64,000 nt of DNA from Alphaproteobacteria bacterium. Lineage in GTDB: Bacteria; Pseudomonadota; Alphaproteobacteria; Micropepsales; Micropepsaceae. Positions 18,240 through 28,896 of this stretch are shown here, piece after piece (the stretch's first letter is position 1; each line of letters starts with the position of its first letter). The notes under the pieces were generated by a model. It was given only the letters and a program-made list of their open reading frames with translations, was not told the DNA's origin and ran no database searches. The stretch lies in the NCBI GenBank assembly GCA_017983635.1, contig JAGOBA010000018.1, positions 19,529-83,528 on the forward strand, given 5' to 3'. The position numbers and the translations under genes are program-made.

Positions 18240-19241
18240 ATGCGCATACGGGCTGCAATTCTGGGCGGAGGATCGTGGGGAACCACGGTGGCCTCGCTGG
18301 TGGCGAAGAATGTGCCGGCGACGATTTGGGCGCGGTCGGCGGAGACCGTTGCCGAGATCAACGCGAAGCACACGAATGAGCGCTATTTGCCCGGGGCGCG
18401 GCTGACGCCGGCCCTGCGCGGCACGACGTCGATCGAAGAGGCGGTGCGCGATGCAGACGTCGTCGTGATGGGCCTCCCGTCACAGGCGATGCGCGAGACG
18501 GCACGCGAGGTGGGCAAGTACATTCGCGCGTGGGTGCCGGTGATCAGTCTGTCGAAAGGACTTGAGCTCGGCACGCGTTTGCGGATGACGCAGGTGATCG
18601 AGCAGGAGCTGCCGGGGCATCCGGCGGGCGTCTTGTCCGGGCCCAATCTCGCGCGCGAGGTGATGTCCGGTTATGCGGCGGCGAGCGTGATTGCGATGGA
18701 GGACGAGGTTATCGTTCAAGAGTTGCAGTCGATCTTCAAGACCGGGTTGTTTCGCGTCTACACGAACACGGACGTCGCGGGCTGCGAGCTTGGCGGCGCA
18801 CTCAAGAACGTGATGGCGATTGCGACCGGCATGGGCGACGGCGCGGGTGCGGGCGAGAACACACGCTCGGCCGTGATCAGCCGCGCGCTGAATGAGATCA
18901 CGCGGCTTGGCGTCAAGATGGGCGGCAAGCCGGAGACGTTTGCGGGCCTCGCCGGGATCGGCGATCTGATCGCGACGTGCACCAGCCCGCAAAGCCGCAA
19001 TCGCACTGTCGGCTTCGAGCTGGGCAAGGGACGCTCGATCGGCGATATTCTGGCCGGGATGCGGCAAGTGGCGGAAGGCGTGAAGTCGTGTAAGACGGTG
19101 CTGCAGCTTGGCGAAGAATACGAGTGCGAGATGCCGATCGCGACGGAGGTCAACGGCGTGATCAATGAAGGACGCACGGCGCAAGACGCGTTTCGCGGTC
19201 TGTTGAAACGCATTGCTGGTGCGGAGGCAGATCCGGGATGA
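18240..19241 (+). CDS. gpsA: NAD(P)H-dependent glycerol-3-phosphate dehydrogenase
   Basis: Reduces dihydroxyacetone phosphate to sn-glycerol-3-phosphate, the backbone for membrane phospholipids, in the cytosol. The protein is 333 residues, the usual GpsA length. The N-terminal Rossmann motif is ILGGGSWGTTVA. LSKGLE and SGPNLAREV form the next conserved blocks. ELGGALKNVMAIATGMGDG carries the catalytic lysine. GIGDLIATCTSPQSRNR is the C-terminal signature. An ATG at 18210 would add ten residues, but GGTGG directly precedes the one at 18240. Its stop overlaps the plsB-like start (ATGA at 19238), which links production of glycerol-3-phosphate to its first acylation. Confidence 0.95.
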   Translation: MRIRAAILGGGSWGTTVASLVAKNVPATIWARSAETVAEINAKHTNERYLPGARLTPALRGTTSIEEAVRDADVVVMGLPSQAMRETAREVGKYIRAWVPVISLSKGLELGTRLRMTQVIEQELPGHPAGVLSGPNLAREVMSGYAAASVIAMEDEVIVQELQSIFKTGLFRVYTNTDVAGCELGGALKNVMAIATGMGDGAGAGENTRSAVISRALNEITRLGVKMGGKPETFAGLAGIGDLIATCTSPQSRNRTVGFELGKGRSIGDILAGMRQVAEGVKSCKTVLQLGEEYECEMPIATEVNGVINEGRTAQDAFRGLLKRIAGAEADPG

Positions 19242-21622
19242 ACGAGACAGTCTCCCCGCAAGTTTCGGGCGAACCCCTGCCCCATTGGCCGGCCCCGGCC
19301 GGCGTGCGTGTCGTGTTCTTGACCGACTGCAAGACGGCGACCGAGCGCGGTGTCGTGGAGCGCTGGATTGCGCAAACGCGTCCGCCGGGCACGCGCGAAG
19401 AGCAGGTCACATTTTTGGGTTTGCCTTCGAAGCCCGACGACTTGCGGCCGTTCGCCGGGCAGTTGGAAGGGTTCTTCAAGGAAGAGGGCGTGTTGCTGGC
19501 GCCGGTGCGGATCGCGTGGCTGCCGCGTGAGCATGGCGGAGAGCGTTCGGCGCGGCTGACCGATCTGTTGCTGCTGCGCGATCCGCGCAAGCCCAAGGAG
19601 AAAGAGCAAAAGCGAATTGTGCAGGTCGAGCCGGAACGCTGCCGCATTGTGGCGGGGCAGCCGGCGAGCATCGGCGAACTGAATGCGCGGGCCAAGGCGT
19701 TGGGCGACGCGGACGCGAGCGACAAGGAAGCGTTCGCCGAATTCGTCACGCGGCAGGCGCGCCTCGCGCTGGAGCGGGCGGCGTACCGGTTGATCGGGCG
19801 GCGCTACAAGCTGCCCAGGCTCGTGGGCGAGCAGATCGCGGCGTCGCGGCATTTCCGCGACGGCGTCGCCGAGGTGGCGCGGAAGCTGAATCGAAACAGC
19901 GATTCCGTGACGAAGGAGGCGCTCGGCTATCTGCACGAACTGCGCACGGCACACAGCCCTTACTACATCGACTTGATGATGCACATCGCGCGCGGGCTGT
20001 TCAGCCGCGGCTATGGCGCCGAGATCGACTACGACCCGGCGCAGATCGAGCGTACGCGGGCGGCGCTGGAGCGGGCGCCGGGGATCATTCTGCCGAGCCA
20101 TAAATCGAACCTGGATTCCGCCGTCACGTCGGTTGCGTTTGCGGACAACCGGCTCGCGACGCCGACGACGTTCGGCGGCATCAACATGGCGTTCTGGCCG
20201 ATGGGCACGATCGCGCGCAAAGCGGGGCGCGTCTTCATCCGGCGCGATATCAAGAACAACCCGGTCTACAAGTTCGTGCTGCGCGAGTATTTGGGTTATC
20301 TCGTGCAGAAGCGCTTTAGCCTTGAGTGGTACATCGAGGGCGGGCGGTCGCGCACGGGCAAACAGTTACCTCCAAAGCTCGGGCTTTTGACGTATCTCGT
20401 GTCCGCGTATCGCGAGGGGCGCGTCGATGATCTGATGCTGATGCCGATCTCCATCGCCTATGACCAACTGCACGAGGTGAGCGAGTACGCGGCCGAGGCG
20501 TCGGGGGCCAAGAAGAAGGCAGAGAACCTGGCCTGGTTCGTGCGCTTCTTTAGGGCGCAGCGGAAACCGTTTGGGCGGATTTACTTCCGCGTTGCCGAAC
20601 CTGTGTCCTTGCGCGAAATGCTGGGGCCGCCGGACGGCGGCAAGACCGAGGGCGACGAGGAGACGCTGGCCACGCAGAAAGTTGCGTTCGAGGTGTCGTG
20701 GCGGATCAACGATGTCACGCCGATCACGGGTACATCGCTGATCGCGTTGATCCTACTGTCGCATCGCGGGCGCGCGCTGACGCTGGCGCAGATCAACGAG
20801 GAGCTTGGCGAGTACATCGCGTCGGCGACGCGGCGGCGGTTGCCATTGGCACCGAGCGCGAAGATCGCGGACGCGGAAGCGGCGAAGCGGGCGCTCGATT
20901 CACTGACGCAGCACAATGTCGTGCGCGAACACAAAGGCGGGCTGGCGACCGTGTACAGCATCGGGCCGGACCAGCACATGGCGGCTGCCTTCTACCGCAA
21001 CACGATCCTGCACTTCTTCATCAACGATTCGATTTCGGAGCTGGCGCTGTTGAAGGCCAGCGAAGCGCCAGGCGCGCGCGAGGCGGCGTTCTGGGATGAG
21101 GCGCTCCGCCTGCGCGACCTTCTGAAATTCGAGTTCTTCTTCAAGGACAAAGCAGAGTTCCGCCGGAGCTTCGGCGCGGAACTCGACGTTCTGGCGACGG
21201 GCTGGCGCGAAGCGCTGGTCAGCGGCCGCGAGGCGGTGACCGCATTGCTGAAGTCCGCGCGTCCCCTGACCGCACACGGTGTGCTGCGCTCGTTCGTTGA
21301 GGCGTACACGGTCGTTGCAGACACGCTGGCGGCGCGCGATCCGAGCTTCATCGACGAGAAGAAGCTGCTCGTCGATTGCGGCGCGGTGGGGCGGCAGTAC
21401 CTACTGCAGAAGCGCATTCAGAGCGAAGAGTCGGTGTCGAAGCATCTGTTCCAAACGGGGCTGCAGCTGGTGAAGAACCAGAAACTGATGGACGCGACCG
21501 ACAACGTCGCGGCACGCCGGCACGCGTTTGCGGCCGAACTTCGCGACATCATGCGCCGCATCGATACGGTCGAGGCGCTGGCCGCGGAGCGCGTGCGCGA
21601 GCAGGCTGCCGCTACGCTTTGA
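19238..21622 (+). CDS. plsB: Glycerol-3-phosphate 1-O-acyltransferase, PlsB type
   Basis: Adds the first acyl chain to sn-glycerol-3-phosphate at the inner membrane. The 794-residue length fits long PlsB enzymes. All four acyltransferase blocks are visible: HKSNLD (HX4D, block I), GRVFIRRD (block II), IEGGRSRTGK (block III) and MPISIAYD (block IV), between residues ~285 and ~410. The C-terminal 350 residues are helical, as in PlsB. It is translationally coupled to gpsA by a four-base overlap and its 3' end overlaps the convergent MmcQ-like gene by 11 bases. A PlsX/PlsY pair may exist elsewhere in the genome. Confidence 0.92.
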   Translation: MNETVSPQVSGEPLPHWPAPAGVRVVFLTDCKTATERGVVERWIAQTRPPGTREEQVTFLGLPSKPDDLRPFAGQLEGFFKEEGVLLAPVRIAWLPREHGGERSARLTDLLLLRDPRKPKEKEQKRIVQVEPERCRIVAGQPASIGELNARAKALGDADASDKEAFAEFVTRQARLALERAAYRLIGRRYKLPRLVGEQIAASRHFRDGVAEVARKLNRNSDSVTKEALGYLHELRTAHSPYYIDLMMHIARGLFSRGYGAEIDYDPAQIERTRAALERAPGIILPSHKSNLDSAVTSVAFADNRLATPTTFGGINMAFWPMGTIARKAGRVFIRRDIKNNPVYKFVLREYLGYLVQKRFSLEWYIEGGRSRTGKQLPPKLGLLTYLVSAYREGRVDDLMLMPISIAYDQLHEVSEYAAEASGAKKKAENLAWFVRFFRAQRKPFGRIYFRVAEPVSLREMLGPPDGGKTEGDEETLATQKVAFEVSWRINDVTPITGTSLIALILLSHRGRALTLAQINEELGEYIASATRRRLPLAPSAKIADAEAAKRALDSLTQHNVVREHKGGLATVYSIGPDQHMAAAFYRNTILHFFINDSISELALLKASEAPGAREAAFWDEALRLRDLLKFEFFFKDKAEFRRSFGAELDVLATGWREALVSGREAVTALLKSARPLTAHGVLRSFVEAYTVVADTLAARDPSFIDEKKLLVDCGAVGRQYLLQKRIQSEESVSKHLFQTGLQLVKNQKLMDATDNVAARRHAFAAELRDIMRRIDTVEALAAERVREQAAATL

Positions 21623-21974
21623 GTAGTCCGAGTTTCACGCGTAGCGCCTTCGGCAGACCTTCGCTGACGAGGGTGTAGGAGAGGCGCAGGTGTTCCTTCA
21701 GTTCGCGGTCGGGGAGACCGGGCTTCTTGAGGTGCTGGATCCAGGTCATGCCGCGGGCGGCGAGGTAGGGTGCGGGGCGCAGGCCGGCACGATCTTTCAG
21801 GACTTCGTAGGCGATGGGGCTGACCTTAAACGTGAAGGCGGGTTTGTCGTCCGCCCAGCCGCCGATCGCGAAGACTTTGCCGCCGACTTTCCAGACGTGC
21901 GAGCCGCCCCATTGCACGACGTGCGTTGTGCCGGGGAGCGCGGCGCAGAATTTGTTGAATTGCTCGTAGGTCAT
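21612..21974 (-). CDS. MmcQ/YjbR-family DNA-binding-like protein
   Basis: A 120-residue protein of the MmcQ/YjbR (CyaY-like fold) family. It begins MTYEQFNKFCAALPGTTH, followed by WGGSHVWKVGGKVFAI and FKVSPIAYEVLKDRAGLRPAPYLAARGMTWI, the family's characteristic strands. The frame runs upstream to 22055, but that stretch is repeat sequence, so the ATG at 21974 is right. These small proteins are thought to bind DNA; their biological role is not established. It overlaps the plsB stop region on the opposite strand. Confidence 0.85.
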   Translation of the reverse strand: MTYEQFNKFCAALPGTTHVVQWGGSHVWKVGGKVFAIGGWADDKPAFTFKVSPIAYEVLKDRAGLRPAPYLAARGMTWIQHLKKPGLPDRELKEHLRLSYTLVSEGLPKALRVKLGLLKA

Positions 21975-21986
21975 GGGATTGTTCTT

Positions 21987-22083
21987 CCTGGGGCCGTGGG
22001 CGTCCCGCCCGCTCTTACGAACGTTGCAACACTCGCGAAGTCGACGCGTGGTCAAGAGCGGGCGGGACGCCCGCGGTCCCAGG
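21987..22083. repeat. Dispersed palindromic repeat (GGGCGGGACGCCC type), copy 1
   Basis: The left arm (21987-22016) and right arm (22054-22083) are near-perfect reverse complements ending in CCTGGG/CCCAGG, around a 37-base centre. Each arm contains its own small hairpin (GCGGGC...GCCCGC). A second copy of the right arm occurs at 30984-31013 with compensating base changes. It lies between the MmcQ-like and HAD-PlsC genes. Confidence 0.75.
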
Positions 22084-22086
22084 AAG

Positions 22087-23640
22087 TTAGCGTTTTCTCT
22101 TGATGCCGAGCAGCTTGAAGCCGCCGTTCGGCCAGTCGTCTAGCGTCGCGACGAAGAGATCGCGCACTGCTTCGATGCGTTCGTCGAGGTCTTCGCGGGT
22201 CCAGTCGGCGACGGAGATCGCCGGGAGCACGCTGACGTCAACCGTGCCGGGGCGCATGAAGATGGCGTCTCTGGCGCCAATGTCTTCGGCGTTGCGCAGG
22301 ACGATGGGCACGATCGGGATCTCGGCCGTCATCGCCATGCGGAAGGCGCCCTTTTTGAACGGCAGGAGCTCGCGGCCTTGGGCGCGAGTGCCTTCGGGGG
22401 CGATGACGATCGAGATGCCTTTGCGGGCGAGGTCGGTCACCGGCTTCATGGACTCGATCGCCTTCTTCGCGTCGCCGCGATCGATGAAGGCGACCTGCAT
22501 CAGGCGGCCGACAGGGCCCATGATCGGGTGCATCTCGAGCTCTTTCTTCGCGATACCGGTGTAATTCACGCGCAGGAGCTTTGAGACGATGAAGGCGTCG
22601 AAGTTGTTCTTGTGGTTGAAGATGAAGACCGCGGGGCGGTGGGCCCAAAGGTTTTCCTCACCCGTCACGTTCAGTTTCACGCCGGCGAAGGCGTGGATCA
22701 CGTCGGCCCATTGCGGGGCCAGGATGTTGAGGCCCGTGCGGACGTCGTTGTTCAGGAAGCCGGCGGCGGCGGCGAGCGTCGCGATGGGGCCGGCGGCGGC
22801 GAGCGAGGCGACTGTGCGGCCGATCGTGTCGATCGTCGGGCGGCCGCGGCTCTGGAATTTTTGGATCGGCCAGCCGCGGCTGCGTGCGGTGGTCTCAAGC
22901 CCCGGAAACGGGTTCGTCGGGCGCGGGTTGCCGACGCTCATCATCAGCGGCACTTCTTCATTGCCGTCGGCGTAGGCGTAGGAGCGGTGCAGATCGATGC
23001 GATGCTGCTTCGCGAAGGCTTTCACGGCGTTCGCTTTGCCTTCGCCCCACATCGGCGCGCCGGTCGGATTGCCGGTCAGACGGCCGTCTTTGATTTCGAA
23101 ACGCGAGCAGAGCACGTTGTCGATCCCCAAGAACTTCGCCGCCGGTTCGACCTGATAGGCGGTCGCGGACGAGGCCAAGATCAGCGTGTGGCCCTTCTTG
23201 CGGTGCGCCTCGATGCGACGCTTCATTTCGGGATAGACGCGGTCGGCGATCTTGGCCTTGAAGAGTTTTTCGCCTTCGAGCATCAGTTCGCGCTCGTTGC
23301 GGCCCTTCCAATTCTGCGCGGTGAAGGCGATCAGGTCGTTGAAGCCCGCCATGCCGAGCACGCCGCGCGCGGCGAGCGTGGCGAGGCCCAGCCATTCGCG
23401 CGCGCTCACCTGGCGGCGCATGATGCGCATCTGCGCGACGTCGAGTGCGGAGTAACCGGCGATCAACGTGCCGTCGTAGTCGAAGACGGCGGCGATGGAC
23501 TTGCCGGAGGGGCCTTGTTCGATCTCTTCGATGGAGCCCGCGCGTGCCGGTGCCTTGCGCGCAGGGCGCGGCGCGCGCTTGGGCGCGACGGGCGCTTCGG
23601 GCTCGATGTTTTCGGCTGTCTTTTGCACGTTCAGAGCCAC
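22087..23640 (-). CDS. HAD-IB phosphatase / 1-acylglycerol-3-phosphate acyltransferase fusion (PlsC type)
   Basis: A 517-residue two-domain enzyme. Residues ~45-245: HAD subfamily IB (AAVFDYDGTLI with the nucleophile Asp pair; LILASSATAYQVE; SYAYADGNEEVPLM with the Mg-binding Asp). Residues ~300-515: LPLAT acyltransferase with HX4D (NHKNNFD), APEGTRAQG (block III) and IPIVPIVLRN (block IV). Such fusions acylate lysophosphatidic acid to phosphatidic acid; the HAD part may act on a phosphate monoester such as phosphoserine or a lipid phosphate. Near gpsA and plsB it completes a route to phosphatidic acid, though on the opposite strand. Which activity dominates is not clear. Confidence 0.88.
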   Translation of the reverse strand: MALNVQKTAENIEPEAPVAPKRAPRPARKAPARAGSIEEIEQGPSGKSIAAVFDYDGTLIAGYSALDVAQMRIMRRQVSAREWLGLATLAARGVLGMAGFNDLIAFTAQNWKGRNERELMLEGEKLFKAKIADRVYPEMKRRIEAHRKKGHTLILASSATAYQVEPAAKFLGIDNVLCSRFEIKDGRLTGNPTGAPMWGEGKANAVKAFAKQHRIDLHRSYAYADGNEEVPLMMSVGNPRPTNPFPGLETTARSRGWPIQKFQSRGRPTIDTIGRTVASLAAAGPIATLAAAAGFLNNDVRTGLNILAPQWADVIHAFAGVKLNVTGEENLWAHRPAVFIFNHKNNFDAFIVSKLLRVNYTGIAKKELEMHPIMGPVGRLMQVAFIDRGDAKKAIESMKPVTDLARKGISIVIAPEGTRAQGRELLPFKKGAFRMAMTAEIPIVPIVLRNAEDIGARDAIFMRPGTVDVSVLPAISVADWTREDLDERIEAVRDLFVATLDDWPNGGFKLLGIKRKR

Positions 23641-23739
23641 CCCAGGCCGGCCTTTTCTTTTGAGCTAACACCCAGAGCGTTCCGGGGTCAAAAGGCCTGA
23701 GGCACTATAGGAAAAAGTGGCGAACGAAGTGCAAACGAC

Positions 23740-24846
23740 TTAGCGGCTGGCCGTGTCCAAACTCGCGGAAATGGCTGCTAATCCACCGGCCAGCTCGGCC
23801 GGGAGCGGCCAGCCAAAGCCGATACGCATGAAACGGCGGTCCTGCTCGAACCAATGGCCGGGGCCGACGCAGGCGGCGTGATCGTGCTGGAGCGCGCGGT
23901 AGAAGCGCTCCACTTCGACGCCGGCGTCAGCGCGGATGCGCGGAAAGCAGACGCAGCCGCCCTCCGGCCGGACCCACTCCATCCGGCGTTCGCGGGCGAG
24001 CCATTGTTCGACGGTGGCGAGCGCCTCGCGGAGCGTTTTCTCGACGGTTGTCAGCCACTGGCGCGATTGGTTCAGCGCGGCTTCGGCGATGTGTTCGTCG
24101 ATGATCGAGCCGCAGATGCCGATCTGCTCCTTGGCGGCGAGGAAGCGTTCCATCAGCTTCACGTCGCGGTTCACGATCCAGCCGACGCGGATGCCGGGGA
24201 TGCCGTAGGACTTCGACATCGAGGCGACGCTGATCGCGCGCGGGCTGAGCGAGGCGGCGACGGGGAGTTTCGGCACGAACGACATCTCGCGGTAGGTTTC
24301 GTCGACAAGAAAATGGATGCCGCGGTTTTCGGCGATGGCGATCAGGCGTTTCAGGGTGGCTTCGCTCAGCGAAAGGCCGGTCGGGTTGTGCGGCGTGGTG
24401 ACGGAGATCAGCTTTGTGTTCGGCCGGATGAGCGCTTCGACGCGGTCGGGGTCGAGGCGGAAACCGTCTTCGAACTTGAGATCGACGTAATCGATCGCGC
24501 AGCCGATGGCGCGCGGGGTTTCGATGTTCGTCGCGTAGTTTGGGCGGACGACGACGAGGTGGTCGGATTTCTCCAGCAGTGTCGTCGCGATGATGAAGAG
24601 CGCGCCGGCGGCACCCGCGGTGGTGAGGACGTCGGCCTCGGTAACGTTTGCCTGTTTCGCGATGGCGGCACGTAGTCCCGGCGCGCCGCGATGGACGCCG
24701 TACATCAGCACCAGGTCGTCGAACTTGAGGCCGAGGTCCGAAAGCTTGCGGTCGCGCATGGAGCTTTCGGAGAGGTTGAAGCGGATCGTGTCGTAGCCCT
24801 GTTCCTCAGGCGACTCGATCTCGATCGGCATGCGGACGTATTTCAT
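23740..24846 (-). CDS. PLP-dependent aminotransferase (class I/II)
   Basis: A 368-residue fold-type I aminotransferase. Start at the ATG at 24846 (MKYVRMPIEIESPEE); the frame continues to 24984 but only through a palindromic repeat. Visible motifs: GVHRGAPGLRAAIA near the N-terminus, TTPHNPTGLSLS around residue 167 (Asn binding PLP), LVDETYREM (Asp), SMSKSYGIPGIRVGW (Schiff-base Lys), and an RIGFG Arg near the end for the substrate carboxylate. Probably cytosolic amino-acid or amino-acid-like transamination. The substrate cannot be assigned. Downstream of it lies the HAD-PlsC gene, 99 bases away. Confidence 0.85.
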   Translation of the reverse strand: MKYVRMPIEIESPEEQGYDTIRFNLSESSMRDRKLSDLGLKFDDLVLMYGVHRGAPGLRAAIAKQANVTEADVLTTAGAAGALFIIATTLLEKSDHLVVVRPNYATNIETPRAIGCAIDYVDLKFEDGFRLDPDRVEALIRPNTKLISVTTPHNPTGLSLSEATLKRLIAIAENRGIHFLVDETYREMSFVPKLPVAASLSPRAISVASMSKSYGIPGIRVGWIVNRDVKLMERFLAAKEQIGICGSIIDEHIAEAALNQSRQWLTTVEKTLREALATVEQWLARERRMEWVRPEGGCVCFPRIRADAGVEVERFYRALQHDHAACVGPGHWFEQDRRFMRIGFGWPLPAELAGGLAAISASLDTASR

Positions 24847-24871
24847 GGGGGTGCCTCTGGTCGCGCGTCGT

Positions 24872-25006
24872 GCCCCCTCCACCGTCGCGTTCCGCGCCGG
24901 TCCCCCTCCCCCGCAAGCGGGGGAGGACCACTCACCGTCGCGTGTTGTGATCCTCCCCCGCTTGCGGGGGAGGGGGACCGACACCGAAGGCGGCGGTGGA
25001 GGGGGC
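24872..25006. repeat. Long intergenic palindrome with two CCTCCCCCGC hairpins
   Basis: The left arm (24872-24927) and right arm (24951-25006) are imperfect reverse complements. Within each arm, CCTCCCCCGCAAGCGGGGG (24904-24925) and its partner (24952-24973) are themselves hairpins. The whole can fold as a long cruciform between the methyltransferase 3' end and the aminotransferase start. The type is a common repetitive extragenic element in GC-rich proteobacteria. Confidence 0.75.
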
Positions 25007-25023
25007 CACTGCTGCGCTTGGTA

Positions 25024-25833
25024 TCACGTCGCGACGTCGGCGACGAGCGCCGGGCGCGCGGGGAGTTGTTTGAGGAGTGCTGCGAGTTCGCCCTTGGCCT
25101 GCGCGTTCGAGAGTTGGTGGCGTTCGGCGAGGATGAGTTCGTTCTTGAGCGAGTGTTCGAGGCCGACCAACTCCGTCACGCGAACTTTGTAGCCGTGTGC
25201 CTCCAGGTAGAGCGCGCGGATGACGTTGGTGAGGTTGCTCGCGAACTCGCGGCGTTGGATCGGGTGGCGCCAGAGTTGATGCAGCGGGTGCTTGCCTTCA
25301 TGCTCCAGCGCGCGGGCGAGTTCGGCTTGGCAGCACGGCACAAGCGCGATGACGCGCGCTTCATGGCGGAGCGCGAAGCGGATGGCGTCGTCGGTTGCGG
25401 TATCGCAGGCGTGCAGCGCGGTGACCATGTCGAGCTTGCCGTCGATGTTCACGTCGTTGATCGCGCCGGCGACGAAGCGCATGCGATCGAACTTGCTTTC
25501 GCGCGCGATGCGTTCGGCGTTGTCGATTAGCGGCCCGCGCGCTTCGACGGCGATGACTTCGCCCTTCCCCTTCGGGCCGAAGATGAGGTCGTAGAGAATG
25601 AAGCCGAGATAGGATTTGCCGGCGCCGAGGTCGGCGAGGCGCGGTGCCTCCGTCGTCTCCAGCAGGCGGTCGAGCGGTTGGCGGATGAGTTGCGTAAGGT
25701 GCAGGACCTGTTTCAACTTGCGGCGCGAGTCCGCATTCAGCGCGCCGTCGCGGGTGAGGATGTGCAGCGCCTTCAACAGCTCGACCGATTGGCCGGGCCA
25801 GAGGTCTTTGAGATTCTCTGCTTTGTGCGCCAT
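25024..25833 (-). CDS. SAM-dependent methyltransferase (METTL25/Trm13-like group)
   Basis: A 269-residue protein; I take the ATG at 25833 (MAHKAENLKDLWPGQ) because the upstream extension is palindromic repeat. Class I methyltransferase motifs: LADLGAGKSYLGFIL (motif I), VIAVEARGPLIDNAER (motif II), and ALHACDTATDDAIRFAL followed by ALVPCCQ, a Cys-Cys pattern typical of the Methyltransf_32 group to which eukaryotic METTL25 and Trm13 relatives belong. Bacterial members are often annotated only as methyltransferases; a tRNA or small-RNA substrate is possible. Cytosolic. Confidence 0.75.
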   Translation of the reverse strand: MAHKAENLKDLWPGQSVELLKALHILTRDGALNADSRRKLKQVLHLTQLIRQPLDRLLETTEAPRLADLGAGKSYLGFILYDLIFGPKGKGEVIAVEARGPLIDNAERIARESKFDRMRFVAGAINDVNIDGKLDMVTALHACDTATDDAIRFALRHEARVIALVPCCQAELARALEHEGKHPLHQLWRHPIQRREFASNLTNVIRALYLEAHGYKVRVTELVGLEHSLKNELILAERHQLSNAQAKGELAALLKQLPARPALVADVAT

Positions 25834-25845
25834 GTCACCTATCTT

Positions 25846-25973
25846 CGTCATGACCGGGCTTGACCCGGCCACCCAGGACCACCTTATCCTGCAGCCGATG
25901 ACGCGGGAAACTGCGCGATATCGAAGCGCTGTGCGCGTGACCCTGAGTGGCCGGGTCAAGCCCGGCCATGACG
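25846..25973. repeat. 27-bp inverted repeat of the GGGCTTGACCCGGCC type
   Basis: Arms at 25846-25872 and 25947-25973 are reverse complements with one mismatch, around a 74-base centre. The core GGGCTTGACCCGGCC belongs to a widespread alphaproteobacterial extragenic palindrome. It separates divergent genes (methyltransferase and FecR-domain protein), so it does not obviously terminate either. Confidence 0.75.
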
Positions 25974-25986
25974 GACAAAAGGAACA

Positions 25987-26700
25987 ATGCCGTTGACCAT
26001 GAAACTGACGCGGCGAGAGGCATTGTTGGCGACGGCGGCGCTTGGCGCGGTCTCGTCGGCGCGGGCGGCTGAGGATGATGGCGTTGGTGGCGTGACCGAC
26101 ATCGTCAACGTTGCTTGGTCGACCATTGCGCCTAGCCCTCGGGAGGAGATTGAGTTCGAGGACGTGGTCTATATGAACGAGGTCATTGAGACGGACGACG
26201 AGAGCGCGCTGGTCGTGAAGTTCTCGGATGGGTCGAAACTCACGTTGGGCGAGAACGCCACGGTCGTGATCGACAAGTATGTCTATGACGCCGGGGCGAA
26301 GACGGGCGAGCAGGCGATCAGCTTAACCAAAGGTGCGTTCCGTTTCCTGTCGGGCAGCCTGCCGAAGGAAAACGTCAAGCTCTCCACGCCGACGGTGACG
26401 ATCGGCATTCGCGGGACCGAGCTCGTGTTCGACGTGGCGGAGGATGGCGAGACGGAGATGTCGGCGGTCGCCGGCGAGGCCGATGCGACGGACGGTTCGG
26501 GCGAGACGCTGACCGTTCGTGTCGACGAGTCCGTCGTCATCGACCGTAACCGCCGCTTTCGCGGGCGGGTGCGCAAGTTTCGGCACAAGTCGCGCTCGAT
26601 TGCGATTGCCGAGGGACTGGACGGCGCGCGCAAACGCTGGCGCATTCGCAAGGTGCGCCAGCGCCGGGCGATCCGGCGGCGCCGCCGGCGCGACAACTAG
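25987..26700 (+). CDS. Exported FecR-domain protein with Tat-like signal
   Basis: A 237-residue protein whose N-terminus (KLTRREALLATAALGAVSSARA) looks like a Tat signal peptide. Residues ~50-165 form a FecR domain: FEDVVYMNEVIETDDES, ALVVKFSDGSKLTLGENATVVID and TPTVTIGIRGTELVF are its hallmark strands. The last 60 residues are extremely Arg/Lys rich (RRRRRRD at the end), unlike usual FecR proteins, and may bind polyanions such as lipopolysaccharide or peptidoglycan. No ECF sigma factor or TonB receptor sits beside it, so this is likely a free-standing periplasmic FecR-like protein, not an iron-signalling one. ATG at 25987 or 25999. Confidence 0.8.
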   Translation: MPLTMKLTRREALLATAALGAVSSARAAEDDGVGGVTDIVNVAWSTIAPSPREEIEFEDVVYMNEVIETDDESALVVKFSDGSKLTLGENATVVIDKYVYDAGAKTGEQAISLTKGAFRFLSGSLPKENVKLSTPTVTIGIRGTELVFDVAEDGETEMSAVAGEADATDGSGETLTVRVDESVVIDRNRRFRGRVRKFRHKSRSIAIAEGLDGARKRWRIRKVRQRRAIRRRRRRDN

Positions 26701-26775
26701 GCCTGAAATCGGCGGATTCGCGGGCATTTTGCCGCTCGACAGAGCGGGCCGATGCCGCTATTTCCTCGCCCTCCC

Positions 26776-28578
<1,803 letters not shown>

Positions 28579-28896
28579 GGCGTTGAGGCTGAGCGACCAG
28601 CTTGTCTATTGCCAGGCCGTCGCCCGGCCATAGGGACAGCTCATTGAAAGTCGATCTGATGTCGGCGCAATCCAGCGTTTGACGTCGCATTCGCGGACTG
28701 TAGCTAACTTCCCAGTTGGACGCAGAGGCGGGACACCGCCGCCGCTCACTGAAGCTATCGCAAGCTTTATCGCTTGTGGAAACACAGAATTCCGACCATT
28801 CACGGCCTTGACGTCGCCTGTCCAACGGTCGCGAATCTGCTGAGAGGTGGGCTCCTGCCGCCTCGGACCCACAGGGTTCATTGGAGGCAGCCGCTC
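28579..28896. other. Intergenic region between lepA and the SEFIR gene
   Basis: About 318 bases with no convincing gene on either strand. The SEFIR frame is open back to 28774 but lacks a family-like N-terminus there. TTGGAGGCAG just before 28897 provides the ribosome site. The sequence is less GC-rich than lepA, consistent with the edge of an acquired segment. I see no clear hairpin terminator. Confidence 0.5.
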
